DNA from: Janthinobacterium sp. CG3
Lineage (GTDB): Bacteria; Pseudomonadota; Gammaproteobacteria; Burkholderiales; Burkholderiaceae_D
Assembly (NCBI RefSeq): GCF_000344615.1
Contig: NZ_KB467824.1
Span: forward strand, 785,658-849,657
Direction of reading: 5' to 3'
DNA length: 64,000 bases
Shown: positions 1 through 12,100 of the stretch, one piece after another
Position numbering within the stretch: position 1 is the first letter of the stretch
Layout: every line of letters starts with the position of its first letter
The notes under the pieces: generated by a model
Told to the model about the DNA's origin: nothing
The model's database searches: none
Seen by the model: only the letters and a program-made list of their open reading frames with translations
Program-made: the position numbers and the translations under genes

Positions 1-3000
1 CGCCGGCGGCGCTGGACTGGATCGCCCCGCTGCAGCAGTGGGTCGAGGCGCGGCGCCAGGAGCACGGCGTGGCGCTGTGCGTGACGCAGGGCCTGGAACG
101 CTATCGCCAGTCGGGCGTGAACCTGGCCGGCGCGCCGCGCGTGGGCCTGTACCGCATGCTGCAAAGCGAATATGGCAGGCTGGTGTCGCGCCATGTCGAC
201 CTGGAACCGGGCGCCGACGAGGCCGAGCTGGTCGACCAGATCTGCGCCGAGCTGGAGATCGACGACCTGGAGTCGGAAGTGTGTTATCGGGGCGCGCAGC
301 GCTACCGCGCGCTGCTGCGCGGCGAAGCGCCGGCGCCGTCGGCCGCGCTGGAGGAACTGCCGCGTTTCGACGCCGGCCAGGTGTTGCTGGTGACGGGCGG
401 CACGCGCGGCATCGGCTACCTGTGCGCGCAGCATGCGGTGCGCCATTACGGCGTGCGGCGGCTGGTGCTGAGCGGGCGCGATGTGTTTCCCGCCCCCGCG
501 CAGTGGGCTGAGCACCAGCGCGAAAACGGTCCGCTGGCCGCCAAGATGCGCGCCATAGAGGGATTGCGCGCGCAGGGCGTGCAGGTGGAGGTGGTGGCCC
601 TGGCGCTGTCGGACGAGGCGGCGGTGCGCGCCTGCCTGGAAGGGGTGCGCGCGCGCCTGGGGCCGATCGCCGGGGTGCTGCATGCGGCGGGCCTGGGCGA
701 GTCGGATACACCGGTGTTTGCGCGCAAGTCGCTGGCGGCGGTGGCGCGGGTGCTTGAGCCGAAGGTGGCGGGGCTGGACGTGCTGCTGGCCTGCCTGGCG
801 CAGGACGCGCCGCAGTTCTGCGTGCTGTTTTCGTCGGTGTCGGCGCTGCTGCCGGCGCTGGCGGCGGGGCAGAGCGATTATGCGATGGCCAACGCGTACA
901 TGGATTATGTGGCCGAGGCGCAAACGGCGGGCTTCCCATTGGTGAGCATCCAGTGGCCGAGCTGGAAGGAGACCGGTTTCGGCGAAATTGGCAGCGCGGC
1001 GTATGCGCGCAGCGGCCTGCTGTCGCACACGGACGCGGAGGGACTGGCGCTGCTGGACCATGTGCTGCGCAGCCGCCCGGAACGGGTGCTCATTCCGGCC
1101 ATCGTCAATCCTGAAGTGTGGCAGCCGCGCGGGCTGCTGCTGCACCAGCGTGCCGCCGTCGCGGGTAGCCATGGCGTGCCGGCGGCGGCGCCGGCCAGCC
1201 CGTCCGGGTCCGGGTCGCCGCTATTGGCGCAGGTACAGGCGTGGCTGATCGCCCTGCTGGCCGAGACGCTGAAGATGGACGCCGTCCACATCGACGCCGG
1301 CAACACCTTCCTCGAATACGGGGCGGACTCGGTGCTGTTGCTGCAACTGATACGCCAAGTGGCGCAGCGCACGGGCGGCGAGCTCGATCCATCCATCCTG
1401 TTCGAGTATCCGACCATTGCGGGCTTTGCCAAATGGCTGCTGAACAAGCACGGCGAGGCGCTGTCCGCCGCGTTCCAGGCGCTGCCCGCCGCACCTTCGG
1501 TGCCGCTGCCGCTGCCGCTGCCGCTGCCGCAGCCGCAGCCGCAGCCGCAGCCGGAGCCAGTGGCGGCAGTGGAGCCGCTGCCGGCCGCGGCGCCGCCGCG
1601 GCCGGCCGGCGTGGCGCCGCTCGACATCGCGGTGATCGGCTTGTCGTGCCGTTTTCCGGGGGCGGACAATCTGGAGCAGTATTGGCGCTTGCTGGTGGAG
1701 GGGCGCTCGGCGATCGCGCCGGTGCCGAAGGAACGCTGGGGCTACGAGAGCGAGTTCTACGCCGGATTGCTGCCCAGCGTGACCCATTTCGATGCGGATT
1801 TCTTCTTGATGTCGGAAGCGGACGTGCGGGCGATGGACCAGCAGGCGCTGCTGGTGCTGGAGGAAACGCTCAATCTATTTTGCCATGCCGGCTACAGCCT
1901 GCAAGAAATCAAGGGGCAACCGATTGGCGTCTATCTTGGCGGGCGCAGCCAGCACCGTCCCGACGACCAGGCGTTCAGCAAGGCGAATAATCCCGTGATG
2001 GCGGTGGGGCAGAATTACCTGGCGGCGAATGTCTCGCAGTTCTTCGACCTGCAGGGCCCCAGCCTGGTACTCGACAGCGCCTGCTCGTCGGCCCTCGTCG
2101 GCATGAACATGGCCATCCAGGCGCTGCGCGCGGGCGACATCACGTCCGCCGTGGTGGGCGGCGTGAACCTGCTGAATACCGACGGCCCGTTCCAGGTGTT
2201 CGAACAGCGCGACATCCTGAGCCGCGAGTTCCATATCTTCGACGCCCGCGCCAGCGGCGCCGTGCTGGGCGAGGGCGTCGGCATGGTGCTGCTGAAAACC
2301 GTCGACCAGGCGCAGCGCGACGGCGACCGCATCTACGCCACCATCAAGGCGGTGGCGGTGAACAACGACGGCCGCACGGCGGGGCCGGTGGCGCCGAGTT
2401 TCCAGGCGCAAAAGGCGGTGATGCAGGCGGCGCTGGAGCGCAGCGGCAAGCGCGCGGGGCAGATCGACCATGTCGAGGTCAACGGTTCGGGTTCGGAAGT
2501 GACGGACCTGCTGGAGCTGAAGGCGATCGAGGCGATCTACCGCGCGGCGGACGGCGCGCCGTGCAGCCTCGGTTCGATCAAGCCGAACATCGGCCATCCG
2601 CTGTGCGCGGAAGGCATCGCCAGCTTCATCAAGGTGGTGCTGATGCTGCATCACGGGCTGGACGTGCCGTTCCTGTCGGGCCAGCAGCCGATGCGGCATT
2701 ACGACATGCAGGCGTCGCCGTTCCATTTCAACCGCAGCGCCAGCGCCTGGCGCGGCGCCGGCGTGCGCAGCGCGGCCATCAACAGCTTTGCCGACGGCGG
2801 CACCAATGTCCACGCGATCCTGGAGGCTTGGCCGGCGGCCGCTGCGGCCGAAGAGGGCGCGCCGGGCCGGCGCCCGCTGGTCCCGCCGGCGCTGCGCCGC
2901 ATCGACATCCGCCCATTCGGCGCGGCCGCCGGCGCGCCGGCGCCGGTCCTGCACCGCCCGCCGGCCGCGGGCGAGCAGCCGGCGGCGCCGGTGGAAAGTT

Positions 3001-3014
3001 TATGGGGCCGTTGA
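1..3014 (+). CDS. trans-AT polyketide synthase, C-terminal part (KR-ACP-KS0), truncated at window start
   Basis: The frame (codons from position 3) is already open at the window edge, so the N-terminus is missing. Visible domains are: a ketoreductase at about 3-1000 with the Rossmann motif TGGTRGIG near 393, the catalytic Ser in FSSVS and the Tyr in SDYAMANAY; an acyl carrier protein at about 1225-1450 with its phosphopantetheine Ser (DSV) at codon 1329; a Pro/Gln/Leu-rich linker; and a ketosynthase at about 1620-2830. The KS keeps the nucleophilic Cys (DSACSSA, codon 2079) and the second His (NIGH). The usual HGTGT reads NGSGS, so the first catalytic His is Asn (codon 2481), as in non-elongating KS0 domains. 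No AT domain is present, which fits a trans-AT system. The protein ends in a low-complexity Ala/Pro tail of about 60 residues. The next gene opens with DH-ACP, so chain processing continues there. Confidence 0.93.
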   Translation, partial: PAALDWIAPLQQWVEARRQEHGVALCVTQGLERYRQSGVNLAGAPRVGLYRMLQSEYGRLVSRHVDLEPGADEAELVDQICAELEIDDLESEVCYRGAQRYRALLRGEAPAPSAALEELPRFDAGQVLLVTGGTRGIGYLCAQHAVRHYGVRRLVLSGRDVFPAPAQWAEHQRENGPLAAKMRAIEGLRAQGVQVEVVALALSDEAAVRACLEGVRARLGPIAGVLHAAGLGESDTPVFARKSLAAVARVLEPKVAGLDVLLACLAQDAPQFCVLFSSVSALLPALAAGQSDYAMANAYMDYVAEAQTAGFPLVSIQWPSWKETGFGEIGSAAYARSGLLSHTDAEGLALLDHVLRSRPERVLIPAIVNPEVWQPRGLLLHQRAAVAGSHGVPAAAPASPSGSGSPLLAQVQAWLIALLAETLKMDAVHIDAGNTFLEYGADSVLLLQLIRQVAQRTGGELDPSILFEYPTIAGFAKWLLNKHGEALSAAFQALPAAPSVPLPLPLPLPQPQPQPQPEPVAAVEPLPAAAPPRPAGVAPLDIAVIGLSCRFPGADNLEQYWRLLVEGRSAIAPVPKERWGYESEFYAGLLPSVTHFDADFFLMSEADVRAMDQQALLVLEETLNLFCHAGYSLQEIKGQPIGVYLGGRSQHRPDDQAFSKANNPVMAVGQNYLAANVSQFFDLQGPSLVLDSACSSALVGMNMAIQALRAGDITSAVVGGVNLLNTDGPFQVFEQRDILSREFHIFDARASGAVLGEGVGMVLLKTVDQAQRDGDRIYATIKAVAVNNDGRTAGPVAPSFQAQKAVMQAALERSGKRAGQIDHVEVNGSGSEVTDLLELKAIEAIYRAADGAPCSLGSIKPNIGHPLCAEGIASFIKVVLMLHHGLDVPFLSGQQPMRHYDMQASPFHFNRSASAWRGAGVRSAAINSFADGGTNVHAILEAWPAAAAAEEGAPGRRPLVPPALRRIDIRPFGAAAGAPAPVLHRPPAAGEQPAAPVESLWGR
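1503..1550 (+). repeat. hexanucleotide repeats coding a Pro-Leu / Pro-Gln linker
   Basis: Four copies of CCGCTG (1503-1526) are followed by four copies of CCGCAG (1527-1550), in frame, between the ACP and KS0 domains. They encode alternating Pro-Leu then Pro-Gln. Copy-number change would alter linker length without shifting the frame. Confidence 0.85.
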
Positions 3015-3110
3015 GCGGCAGGCTAGCGTCCTGAGTCATCGATCTCTGGATTAAATATGACGAGAATCGAGCTGATACTGCGTGGTTCAGGACACTGGGA
3101 AAACTATCCG

Positions 3111-3128
3111 GCGCGCCCTCGGGCGCGC
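3111..3128. promoter_or_regulatory. GC-rich inverted repeat between the two PKS genes
   Basis: GCGCGCCC at 3111-3118 and GGGCGCGC at 3121-3128 are perfect inverted arms around TC. The hairpin lies in the 142-bp gap upstream of the preferred start of the second PKS gene. It may affect translation or transcript stability. There is no T tract, so it is not a classical terminator. Confidence 0.4.
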
Positions 3129-3156
3129 ACTTATCACGTTATCAATGAGGTTAGAT

Positions 3157-6100
3157 GTGAAATCAACGTTCTCCATGAGTTTGCAGCGTCCGGTGATCCA
3201 AGGCCATCTGGTGCATGGCCAGCATTTGTTGCCGGGTCTGGCCTATATCGACATGCTGTACCAGTTATTCCGTGAACACGGTTACGATTACACCCAGCTG
3301 GAACTGCGCAACCTGTCGATCTACCAGCCGCTGATTGTCCAGCCGGACGAGACGGTCTTGCTGGTCATCGACTGCGTCATGCGCAGCGACGCCCATTGGA
3401 GCATTTCGATAGAGCGACAGCCGGAGGGGCCGGGCGCCGCGCTGCGTTATGCCACTGCCGAGATGCATGCGTGCGCGCCCGTCGTTTTTGGCGCCGCGCC
3501 GGATATCGCCGCGGCTCGCCGCGATGCCGTCCGCAGCATCGATATGCGCGATATCTACGCGCAGTGCCGGCAGCGCGAGCTGGTGCATCTTGACTTCATG
3601 CAGGCGGCGGGCGTCGCGCATCAGACGCTCGACGCGCTGCTGATCGACGTGGCGCTGGGTGCCGAGGCGGCGCCCGGCGCCAGCGGCGCCATGTTCCATC
3701 CGGTGCTGCTGGACGCCAGCGCCGTCGCCACGACGGGGTTCCAGCAAGCCGAGCCGAATCTGCGCATCCCGCTGTTTTACGAGTCTTTCCGCGCTTGCGG
3801 CCTGCTGCAATCGGCCTGCACGGCCCGCATTCCCGCCGCCTCCATGCATCACAAGGGCGAACTGCTCTGCATCGATATGGAATTTTACGACGCCGACGGG
3901 CGCCAGCTTGCGCATTTGCGCGGCTGCGCCAACAAGATTATCCGCTCGCCAGGCCTGATCGATCCCGCCCGCCGCGCGCCGGAGCAGCTTGCGCCCGCCG
4001 CCACCGCCGCTACCGCTGTCGCCGCCAATGACGCGCCCGTCGCCGCCGACGCGGCGGCCATTGCCGGCTTCCTGCAAGGTTTGATCGGCGCCCGCCTGCA
4101 GCGCGCGGCCGACGCCATTCCAACCGGCAGCGGATATTATGAACTGGGACTCGGTTCCGCCGACATGCTGGAGCTGGTGCGGGCCATCAACGACCACGTC
4201 GGCGGCGCGCTGGCGCCCACCCTGCTGTTCGAATACCCGAACATCGACGAAACGGCGCAGTATCTGAGCGCTCATCATGCCTGGCAGCCGGTGGCGTCCG
4301 CGCCCCGGCCGGCGGCCGCTCCCGCGCCCCAGCCGGCGGCCGCGCCGCGCCCCGGGGAGGCCGGATTGGCACTGGAAGCGGTCGCCATCATCGGCCTGGC
4401 CGGACGCTATCCGAAGGCGCGCAACGTGCGCGAATTCTGGCAAAACCTGAAAGACGGCCTCGATTGCATCAGCGAGATTCCCGAGGACCGCTGGGACCAC
4501 AGCCAGTATTTCGACGCTGACAAGTCCGCACCCGGAAAAACGTCGAGCAAGTGGGGCGGCTTCATCGATGGCGTCGACCAGTTCGACCCGCTGTTCTTCA
4601 GTATTCCACCGCTGCACGCCGAATACATCGACCCGCAGGAACGCCTGTTCCTACAGTGCGCCTACGAGACGCTGGAAGACGCAGGCCATACGCGCGAGTC
4701 GCTGGCGCGCCAGGCGGGCGGCAATGTCGGCGTCTTCGTCGGCGTGATGTACGAGGAATACCAATTGTACGGCGCGCAGGAGCAGGCGCACGGACGGCCT
4801 GTCGCACTGTCGTCGAACTCTTCGTCTATTGCCAACCGGGTCTCGTATTTCTGCAATTTCAACGGCCCTAGCATGGCGATCAACACCATGTGCTCGTCGT
4901 CGCTGACGGCGATCCATCTGGCCTGCCAGAGCCTGCAGCACGGCGAATGCGAGCTGGCCTTGGCCGGTGGCGTCAACCTGTCGCTGCATCCGAATAAGTA
5001 TCTGCTGCTGGGACAGGGGAAATTCGTCTCCAGCAGCGGCCGTTGCGAGAGTTTCGGCGAGGGCGGCGACGGCTACGTGCCGGCCGAGGGCGTGGGCGCG
5101 GTGCTCCTCAAGCCGCTGTCGAAGGCCATCGCCGACGGCGACCAGATCTATGGCGTGATCAAGGGCACGGCCGTCAACCACGGTGGCAAGGCAAATGGTT
5201 ACACGGTACCCAATCCGGGTTCCCAGGCCGATGTGATTGAACGCGCCATCCGCCAGGCCGGAATCGACGCGCGCAGCATCAGCTACGTCGAAGCGCATGG
5301 CACCGGCACCTCGCTGGGCGATCCGATCGAAATCGCCGGCTTGAGTCGGGTATTCCGCCGCCACACGCAGGACCGCCAGTTCTGTGCGATCGGTTCGGCC
5401 AAGTCGAATATTGGCCACTGCGAGAGCGCCGCCGGCATTGCCGCGTTGACCAAGGTGCTGTTGCAGATGCGGCACGGGCAGCTGGCGCCGTCGCTGCATT
5501 CGGCCATTCCCAATCCGCACATCGATTTCGCCGCCAGTCCGTTCGTCGTGCAGCAAAGCCTGGCGGATTGGCCGCGCCCGCGGATCGACGTGGCCGGCGC
5601 GCTGACCGAGGTGCCGCGCATCGCCGGCATTTCATCGTTCGGCGCGGGTGGTTCGAATGCCCACTTGGTGATCGAGGAGGCGCCGCGCGCCGCCGCGGTA
5701 GCCGACGCGGTAGCCGGCGCGCCGCGCGCCGCGCTGATTGTCCTGTCGGCGAAAGATGCGCGGGGCTTGCGCGAGGTCGTGCGCCTGCTGCACGAAGCCC
5801 TGGGCGGTTGCTGCGCCGGGGCCGATCTGGCCGATATCGCCTGCACCCTGCAACTGGGACGCGAGGCGATGGCTGAACGGCTGGCCGTGGCGGCCGATTC
5901 CCACGCCGGCCTGGCCGGCAAGTTGAAGGCTTGGCTGGACGCGCAGGAAGACGCGCAAGCGATTGCGGGCGTACACCGCGGCGTGGTCAGTCATGGACAG
6001 CACCGTGCCGAGCCGCTCACGCCGGCGCAGATGGAGGTTCTGGCCGACGCGTGGACGCTCCGCGCGGAGGCGGCGGGAGTGCTCGATGCCTGGGTTGGCG

Positions 6101-9100
6101 GCAAGGAAGTCGATTGGGCGCGTTTGCAGGGCGCCGCGCCGGCGCGCCGCATCAGCCTGCCCACCTACCCGTTCGCGCGCGAACGCTATTGGATCCCCCA
6201 GGTGGCAGCGCAGGCGGAAAAACCGGCCGTCTCCGCCTCGCAGCTGCATCCGCTGCTGCACCGCAATGTCTCCGACTGGACCGGGCCGCGCTTCAGCACC
6301 ATTGTCCCCGCCCATACCGCGCAACGCCGCATACGGCAGCGCCAGGCCGTGAGCGGCGCGGTCTGCCTTGAAATGGCGCGCGCCGGCTACGGCCTGGCTG
6401 CGGGCGACCAGGAGCGGGACAGCGCGATGCTGCGATTGTCGGGCGTGAGCTGGCCGCACTGCCTGGTACAGACGGCGAGCCTGCTTCAGCTCGACCTTTC
6501 CCTGTACCAGGAAGAGTCGGGCGAGGTCGCCTTTGAAGTGTTCAACGGGGCCGCGGAAGGCGAGCAACTGCTGTATTGCGAAGGCCGCGCCAGCATGGTG
6601 CCGCGCGCGGCGCCGGAAACCGCCGACCTGGAAGCGCTGCGCAGCCAGTGCGGCAATACCCGGCTGTCGTCGCAACAGTGTTATGAGTGGCTTCAGGACA
6701 TCGGCCTGAGCTATGCGCCATCGCAGCGGGCGATCGGCGCCGTGTACTTGGGCGAGCAGCTGATGCTGGCGCAACTGGCTCTGCCGGTCGAGGCGTTGGC
6801 GGACGCGGCGCAGCAGCAATTGCATCCGCTGCTGCTGGAGGCGGCGTTGCAGGCAGCGGCCAGTTTCGCCTTCGGCGCGGCCGATTGCCGCCAACTGCTG
6901 CTGCCGGCGGCGCTGCGGCGCATCGACATCCTGCGCGGCTGCACGCCCGCCATGTGGGCGCTGGCCCGGCCCGGCGCCGTGGCCGACGCGGCGCACGCGG
7001 GCACGCTGCTCGATATCGATTTGCTCGACGACACGGGCGCGCTGTGCGTGCGCATGACAGGACTGGCGCTGCGCGAAGCCGACGCCGACGCCGGCACGGT
7101 CGCCGCTACCCTGCTGCTGCAGGCGCAGTGGCAGGCGCACACCGACGCCGCGGCCGCACCTCCCGTCTATGCGCGGCATGTGGTGATGCTGTGCGGCTTC
7201 GATGGCGTCGATGGCGTCGATGGCCTCAACCAGCAGCGCCTGTCCAGCGAGCTTGGGGCGCAGTGCCTGGTGCTGCCGCATGCCGGTGCCGGCGCCGCCG
7301 GCGCGTTCAATCAGTGCGCGCAGGCCGTTTTCGGCCAGGTTCGCGCCATGCTGGAGGCCGCGGCGGGCGGGGCGCAACTGCTGCAGGTCGTCGTGCCGGG
7401 GCACGGCGAGGGGCAGGCGCTGGCGGGACTGGCCGGGCTGCTCGACAGCGCGCAATTGGAAAACCCGGGCTTCATCGGCCAATTGATATCGCTGGACGCG
7501 GTGGACGACGCCGCGCGCCTTGTCGGGCAACTGCGCGACAACAGCCTGCGTCCAAGCGAGCGCCGCATCCGCCATGTGGGCACTGCGCGCGAGGTGGCGC
7601 GGTGGGTGCCCTTGGCGACGGCGCCGGTCGCGGGACATCCATGGAAGGCGGGCGGCGTCTACCTGATTACGGGCGGGGCAAGCGGGCTGGGCATGATCTT
7701 TGCGCGCGACATCGCGCGCCAGGCGCACGCCCCGACCCTGATCCTGACCGGGCGCTCGGCGCTTGACGCGCAGCGCGGGCAGCAACTGGCCGAATTGGAA
7801 GCGATGGGCGCGCGCGTCGTGTACCAGCGCAGCGATATCGCCGATGCCGCCTCGGCGAGCGCGCTGGTGGACGGCGTGGTGCGCGAATACGGCCGCATTA
7901 ACGGCATATTGCACAGCGCCGGCGTGACGCGCGACGGCTTCATTCTGAGGAAAACAGCGCAGGACCTGCAGGCGGTACTGGCGCCGAAAGTGGACGGGCT
8001 GGTCAATCTCGATTACGCCACCCGAGACATCAAGCTCGACTATCTGGTTTGTTTTTCCTCGCTGGCCGGCGCCTACGGCAATGCCGGCCAGGCCGATTAC
8101 GCGGCAGCCAATGCCTTCATGGACGCCTATGCCGTCTACCGCAACGGCCTGGTGGCGTTGAAGCGGCGCCACGGGCATACCCTGTCGGTCAACTGGCCGC
8201 TGTGGCGCGACGGCGGCATGCGGCTCGACGCCGTGACGGAGCAGGCCATGCTGCGCTCGACCGGCATGGCGCTGCTGGAGACGTCCGATGGCGTGGCCGC
8301 GCTGTACCAGGCGCTGGCCGCGGGCCAGCAACAACTGCTGGTGCTGCATGGGGATCTGGCGCGCCTCGGCCGCCTTGGCGCGGCGGCGCCGGCGCCGGCC
8401 GTGTCCGCGCCGGAGCCGCAGCAACCGGCGCTGACAGCGGCGCTGGGCCAGCAGTTGAAGAAAATGTTCGGCAGCGTCCTCAAACTGTCGGTGGAGAAGA
8501 TCGACCTGGATCAAGGTTTTGAGTACTATGGCGTCGATTCGGTCCTGGTCACGCAGCTCAACGCGCGCCTGGAAGAGGTGTTCGGCGCCTTGCCCAAGAC
8601 GCTGTTTTACGAGTGCGCCAGCTTGCGCGCGCTAGGCGCCTATTTGCTGGCGCGGCACCGGCCCGCCTGCCTGCAATGGAGCGGCGTGCAGTCGCCGGGC
8701 GAGGCCCTGCCCGCGGCGGCGGCGCCCGGCGCAACCGACCTCGCGGCGGGCGCGGTTGCGCCGCGCCGCGCCAGGAAGGCGCTTGCCCGCTCCGCCGGCC
8801 CTGGCCGGGTCGGCGCGGCGGCGCCATTGCAGCGCGCCGAGCGCGAGGCGATCGCCATTATCGGCGTCAGCGGCCGTTATCCGCAGGCCCGCAACATCGA
8901 TGAATTCTGGGCCAATCTGCGGGCAGGCCGGGATTGCATCAGCGAGATCCCGGCCGAGCGCTGGGCGCTGGACGGCTTTTTCGACAGCACGCCCGGAGCG
9001 GGCGCCAGTTACAGCAAATGGGGCGGTTTTGTCGACGGCTTCGCCGAGTTCGACCCCTTATTTTTCCGCATATCGCCGCTTGAAGCGCTCGGCATGGATC

Positions 9101-12100
9101 CGCAGGAGCGTTTGTTCGTCGAAACCTGCTGGTCCGTGTTGGAAGACGCCGGCTACACCAGGGAACAACTGTTGCAGCAATATGGCAGCCGGGTCGGTGT
9201 GTTCGCCGGCGTGACGAAAACCGGATTCGAGCTGTACGGGGCGCAGCCGGGCAGCCAGGTTCTGCCGCGCACCTCGTTCGCCTCGGTGGCGAACCGGGTG
9301 TCCTACCTGCTCGACCTGAAGGGGCCGAGCATGCCGATTGACACCATGTGTTCGTCGTCCCTGACCGCGATCCACGAGGCATGCGAGCATATTCACCGCG
9401 GCGAGTGCGACATGGCCATCGCCGGCGGCGTGAACCTGTATCTGCACCCGTCCAATTACACGGCCCTGTGCTCGCAGCGCATGCTGTCGGAAGACGGCCA
9501 GTGCAAAAGCTTCGGCGCGAACGGCAATGGCTTCGTGCCCGGCGAAGGCGTGGGCGCGGTCTTGCTCAAGCGTTTGTCGGCGGCCGAAGCGGACCAGGAC
9601 CATATCTACGGCGTGATCCGCGCCAGCAGCATCAATCACGGCGGCAAAACCAATGGTTACATGGTGCCCAATCCACAAGTGCAGGCCGAGGTGATCCGCG
9701 ACGCGCTCGACAAAGCCGGAATTGATGCGCGCAGCGTCAGTTATATCGAGGCGCACGGCACCGGCACCGCGCTGGGCGATCCGATCGAGATCCGCGGGCT
9801 GGCGCAGGCGTTTGGACGGGATACGCAGGAGCGCCAGTTTTGCGCGATCGGCTCGGCCAAGTCGAACATCGGCCATTGCGAAAGCGCGGCCGGCATCGCC
9901 GGCCTGACCAAGGTGCTGCTGCAAATGCGCCATGGCCAGTTGGCGCCGTCGCTGCATGCGCGCGCGCTCAATCCGAATATCAATTTTTCGGCGACGCCGT
10001 TCGTGGTGCAGCAGGAGCTGGCCGACTGGACGCGTCCGAGCGTGAACATCGACGGCGTACTGCGCGAGTATCCGCGCATCGCCGGCGTTTCCTCGTTCGG
10101 CGCCGGCGGCGCCAACGCCCACGTGGTGCTGCAGGAGTATGTGGCGGCGGCGCGGCCGGCGATGGACGGCGCCGACCCGGTGCCGGCGCTGATCGTGCTG
10201 TCGGCGCGCAGCGCCGAGCGGCTGCAGGCGCAGGCCACGCAATTGCTGGCCGCGCTGGCGCGGCTGGAAGAGGAGGGCGTCGCCGTGGCCGATATCGCCT
10301 ATACCCTGCAACTAGGGCGCGAAGCGATGCAGGAGCGGCTGGCGTTCAGCGTCGCCGACATGGCGGAATTGCGGCAGCGGCTGCAGGCCTTCCTGGCGGG
10401 CGGCGGCGAGGCCGCCGGCTGCCATGTCGGCCAGGCGCGCGGCGGCGAGGACGTGGCGGCGTTCACGGCCGACGAAGACATGGGGCGGGCGGTGCATGCC
10501 TGGGTGGCCAAGGGCAAGCACGGCAAGCTGCTCGATTGGTGGGTGAAGGGTCTGGCCTTCGACTGGCGCACGCTGTACGGGGCGCAGCGCCCGCGCCGGG
10601 TCAGCCTGCCCGGCTATCCGTTTGCGCGCGAGCGTTACTGGATCGCGCCTTGCGCGCCGGTTGCGCCCGTGGCCGCGGCGCCGGGGCTGGACGCGGGATG
10701 GTTGCATCCGCTATTGCAGCGCAACACGTCGGATGTGACGGGGCCGCGCTTTAGCAGCCGTTTCAGCGGCGAGGAATTCTTCCTGGCCGACCACGTGATC
10801 CAGGGCCGGCGCGTGATGCCGGCGGTGGCCTACCTGGAAATGGCGCGCGCCGGGCTGGCGCAGGCGGGCGGGGCCGAGCATGGCTGGCAATTGCGCGATG
10901 TCAGCTGGTCGCGCCCGCTGGCGCTGCGCGAGGGGGCGTCGGCCGAGCTGCACCTGGCCTTGTTCCCGGAAGCGGACGGCACGATAGGCATCGAAATCTA
11001 CAGCGAGGCCGACGGCGAAACGGTGCTGCACAGCGCGGCCACGGGCGTGCCCGGCGCGCCGGCGGCGGCGCAGTATTGCGATCTGGCCGGTGCGCGCGCG
11101 GCGTGCGGCGTGGCCGAACTGTCGGCGGCGCAGTGCTACGCGATGCTCGGCGAACTGGGCCTTGAATACGGCGCGGCCCAGCGGGCGCTGGCCGCGGTGT
11201 ACGTGGGCGAGGGGCAGGTACTGGCGCGGCTGGAACTGCCGGCGGCGCAGGCGGCGCAGGCGCACCGCTACCTGCTGCATCCGAGCCTGCTGGACGCGGC
11301 GCTGCAGGCGCCGATCGGGCTGTCGCTGGGCCTTGCCGACGCCAAGGCGCCGCTTCCGTTCGGCCTGGAGCGCATCGATATCCTGGGCGAATGCAGTACC
11401 AGCATGTGGGCGCTGGTGCGCACCAGCCCTGGCGCGCAGCCGGGCGAGCGCGTGCGCAGGCTCGATATCGACCTGTGCGACCCGGACGGCAAGCTGTGCG
11501 TGCGTCTGGTCGGTCTGGTGATGCAGGACCACCAGGCCGAGCAGAACGAGCAGAGCGAGCCGACGGTCGCGCTGGCCGTCCATGCGCCGCAGGACGCATG
11601 TGAAATCATGACCTTCGCGGAAAGCTGGCAGCCGCGGGCGCTGGCTACGGACGGTGGCGCCGATATCGGCGTGCTGCTGTGCTTTGCCTCGGTGCCGGCG
11701 CATCAGCGCGCCGTCAGGGAAGCGGTGCGCCGGCTCGACCCGCGCACCCGCGTGGTGTTTGTATCGCGGACCGCGGAAGGCGCGGGCGCGGACGCCTATG
11801 CGGTGAGCGCCGGCGAACGGGCCAGTTACGAAGCGGCTTTCGCGGCCGTCCGCGACACCTACGGCGCGGTCGACGCGCTGCTGTATCTGTGGCCGCTGGA
11901 AGATAGCGCATGCATCCGCGAGCACTCTCCCATCGTGCACGCCTTGCAGGCGCTCGCCAGTTCCAGGCTGGGTTGCCGGCGCGTGCTGCTGGCCGCCGCG
12001 TACCCGGATGGGCTGGAGCGCTGCTACGCCGAATCCTGGATCGGCTATGCGCGCTCGCTTGGCGCCGTGTTGCCGCAGACCCGGCTGGGCGTTGTCGGCC

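Noticed and set aside
3057..3275. Small open frame between the two PKS genes
   Set aside because: No ribosome-binding site, it overlaps the PKS start region in another frame, and it has no protein-like features.
7200..7226. GATGGCGTC 9-base direct repeat in the PKS
   Set aside because: Short, in frame and inside a variable linker; no sign of function.
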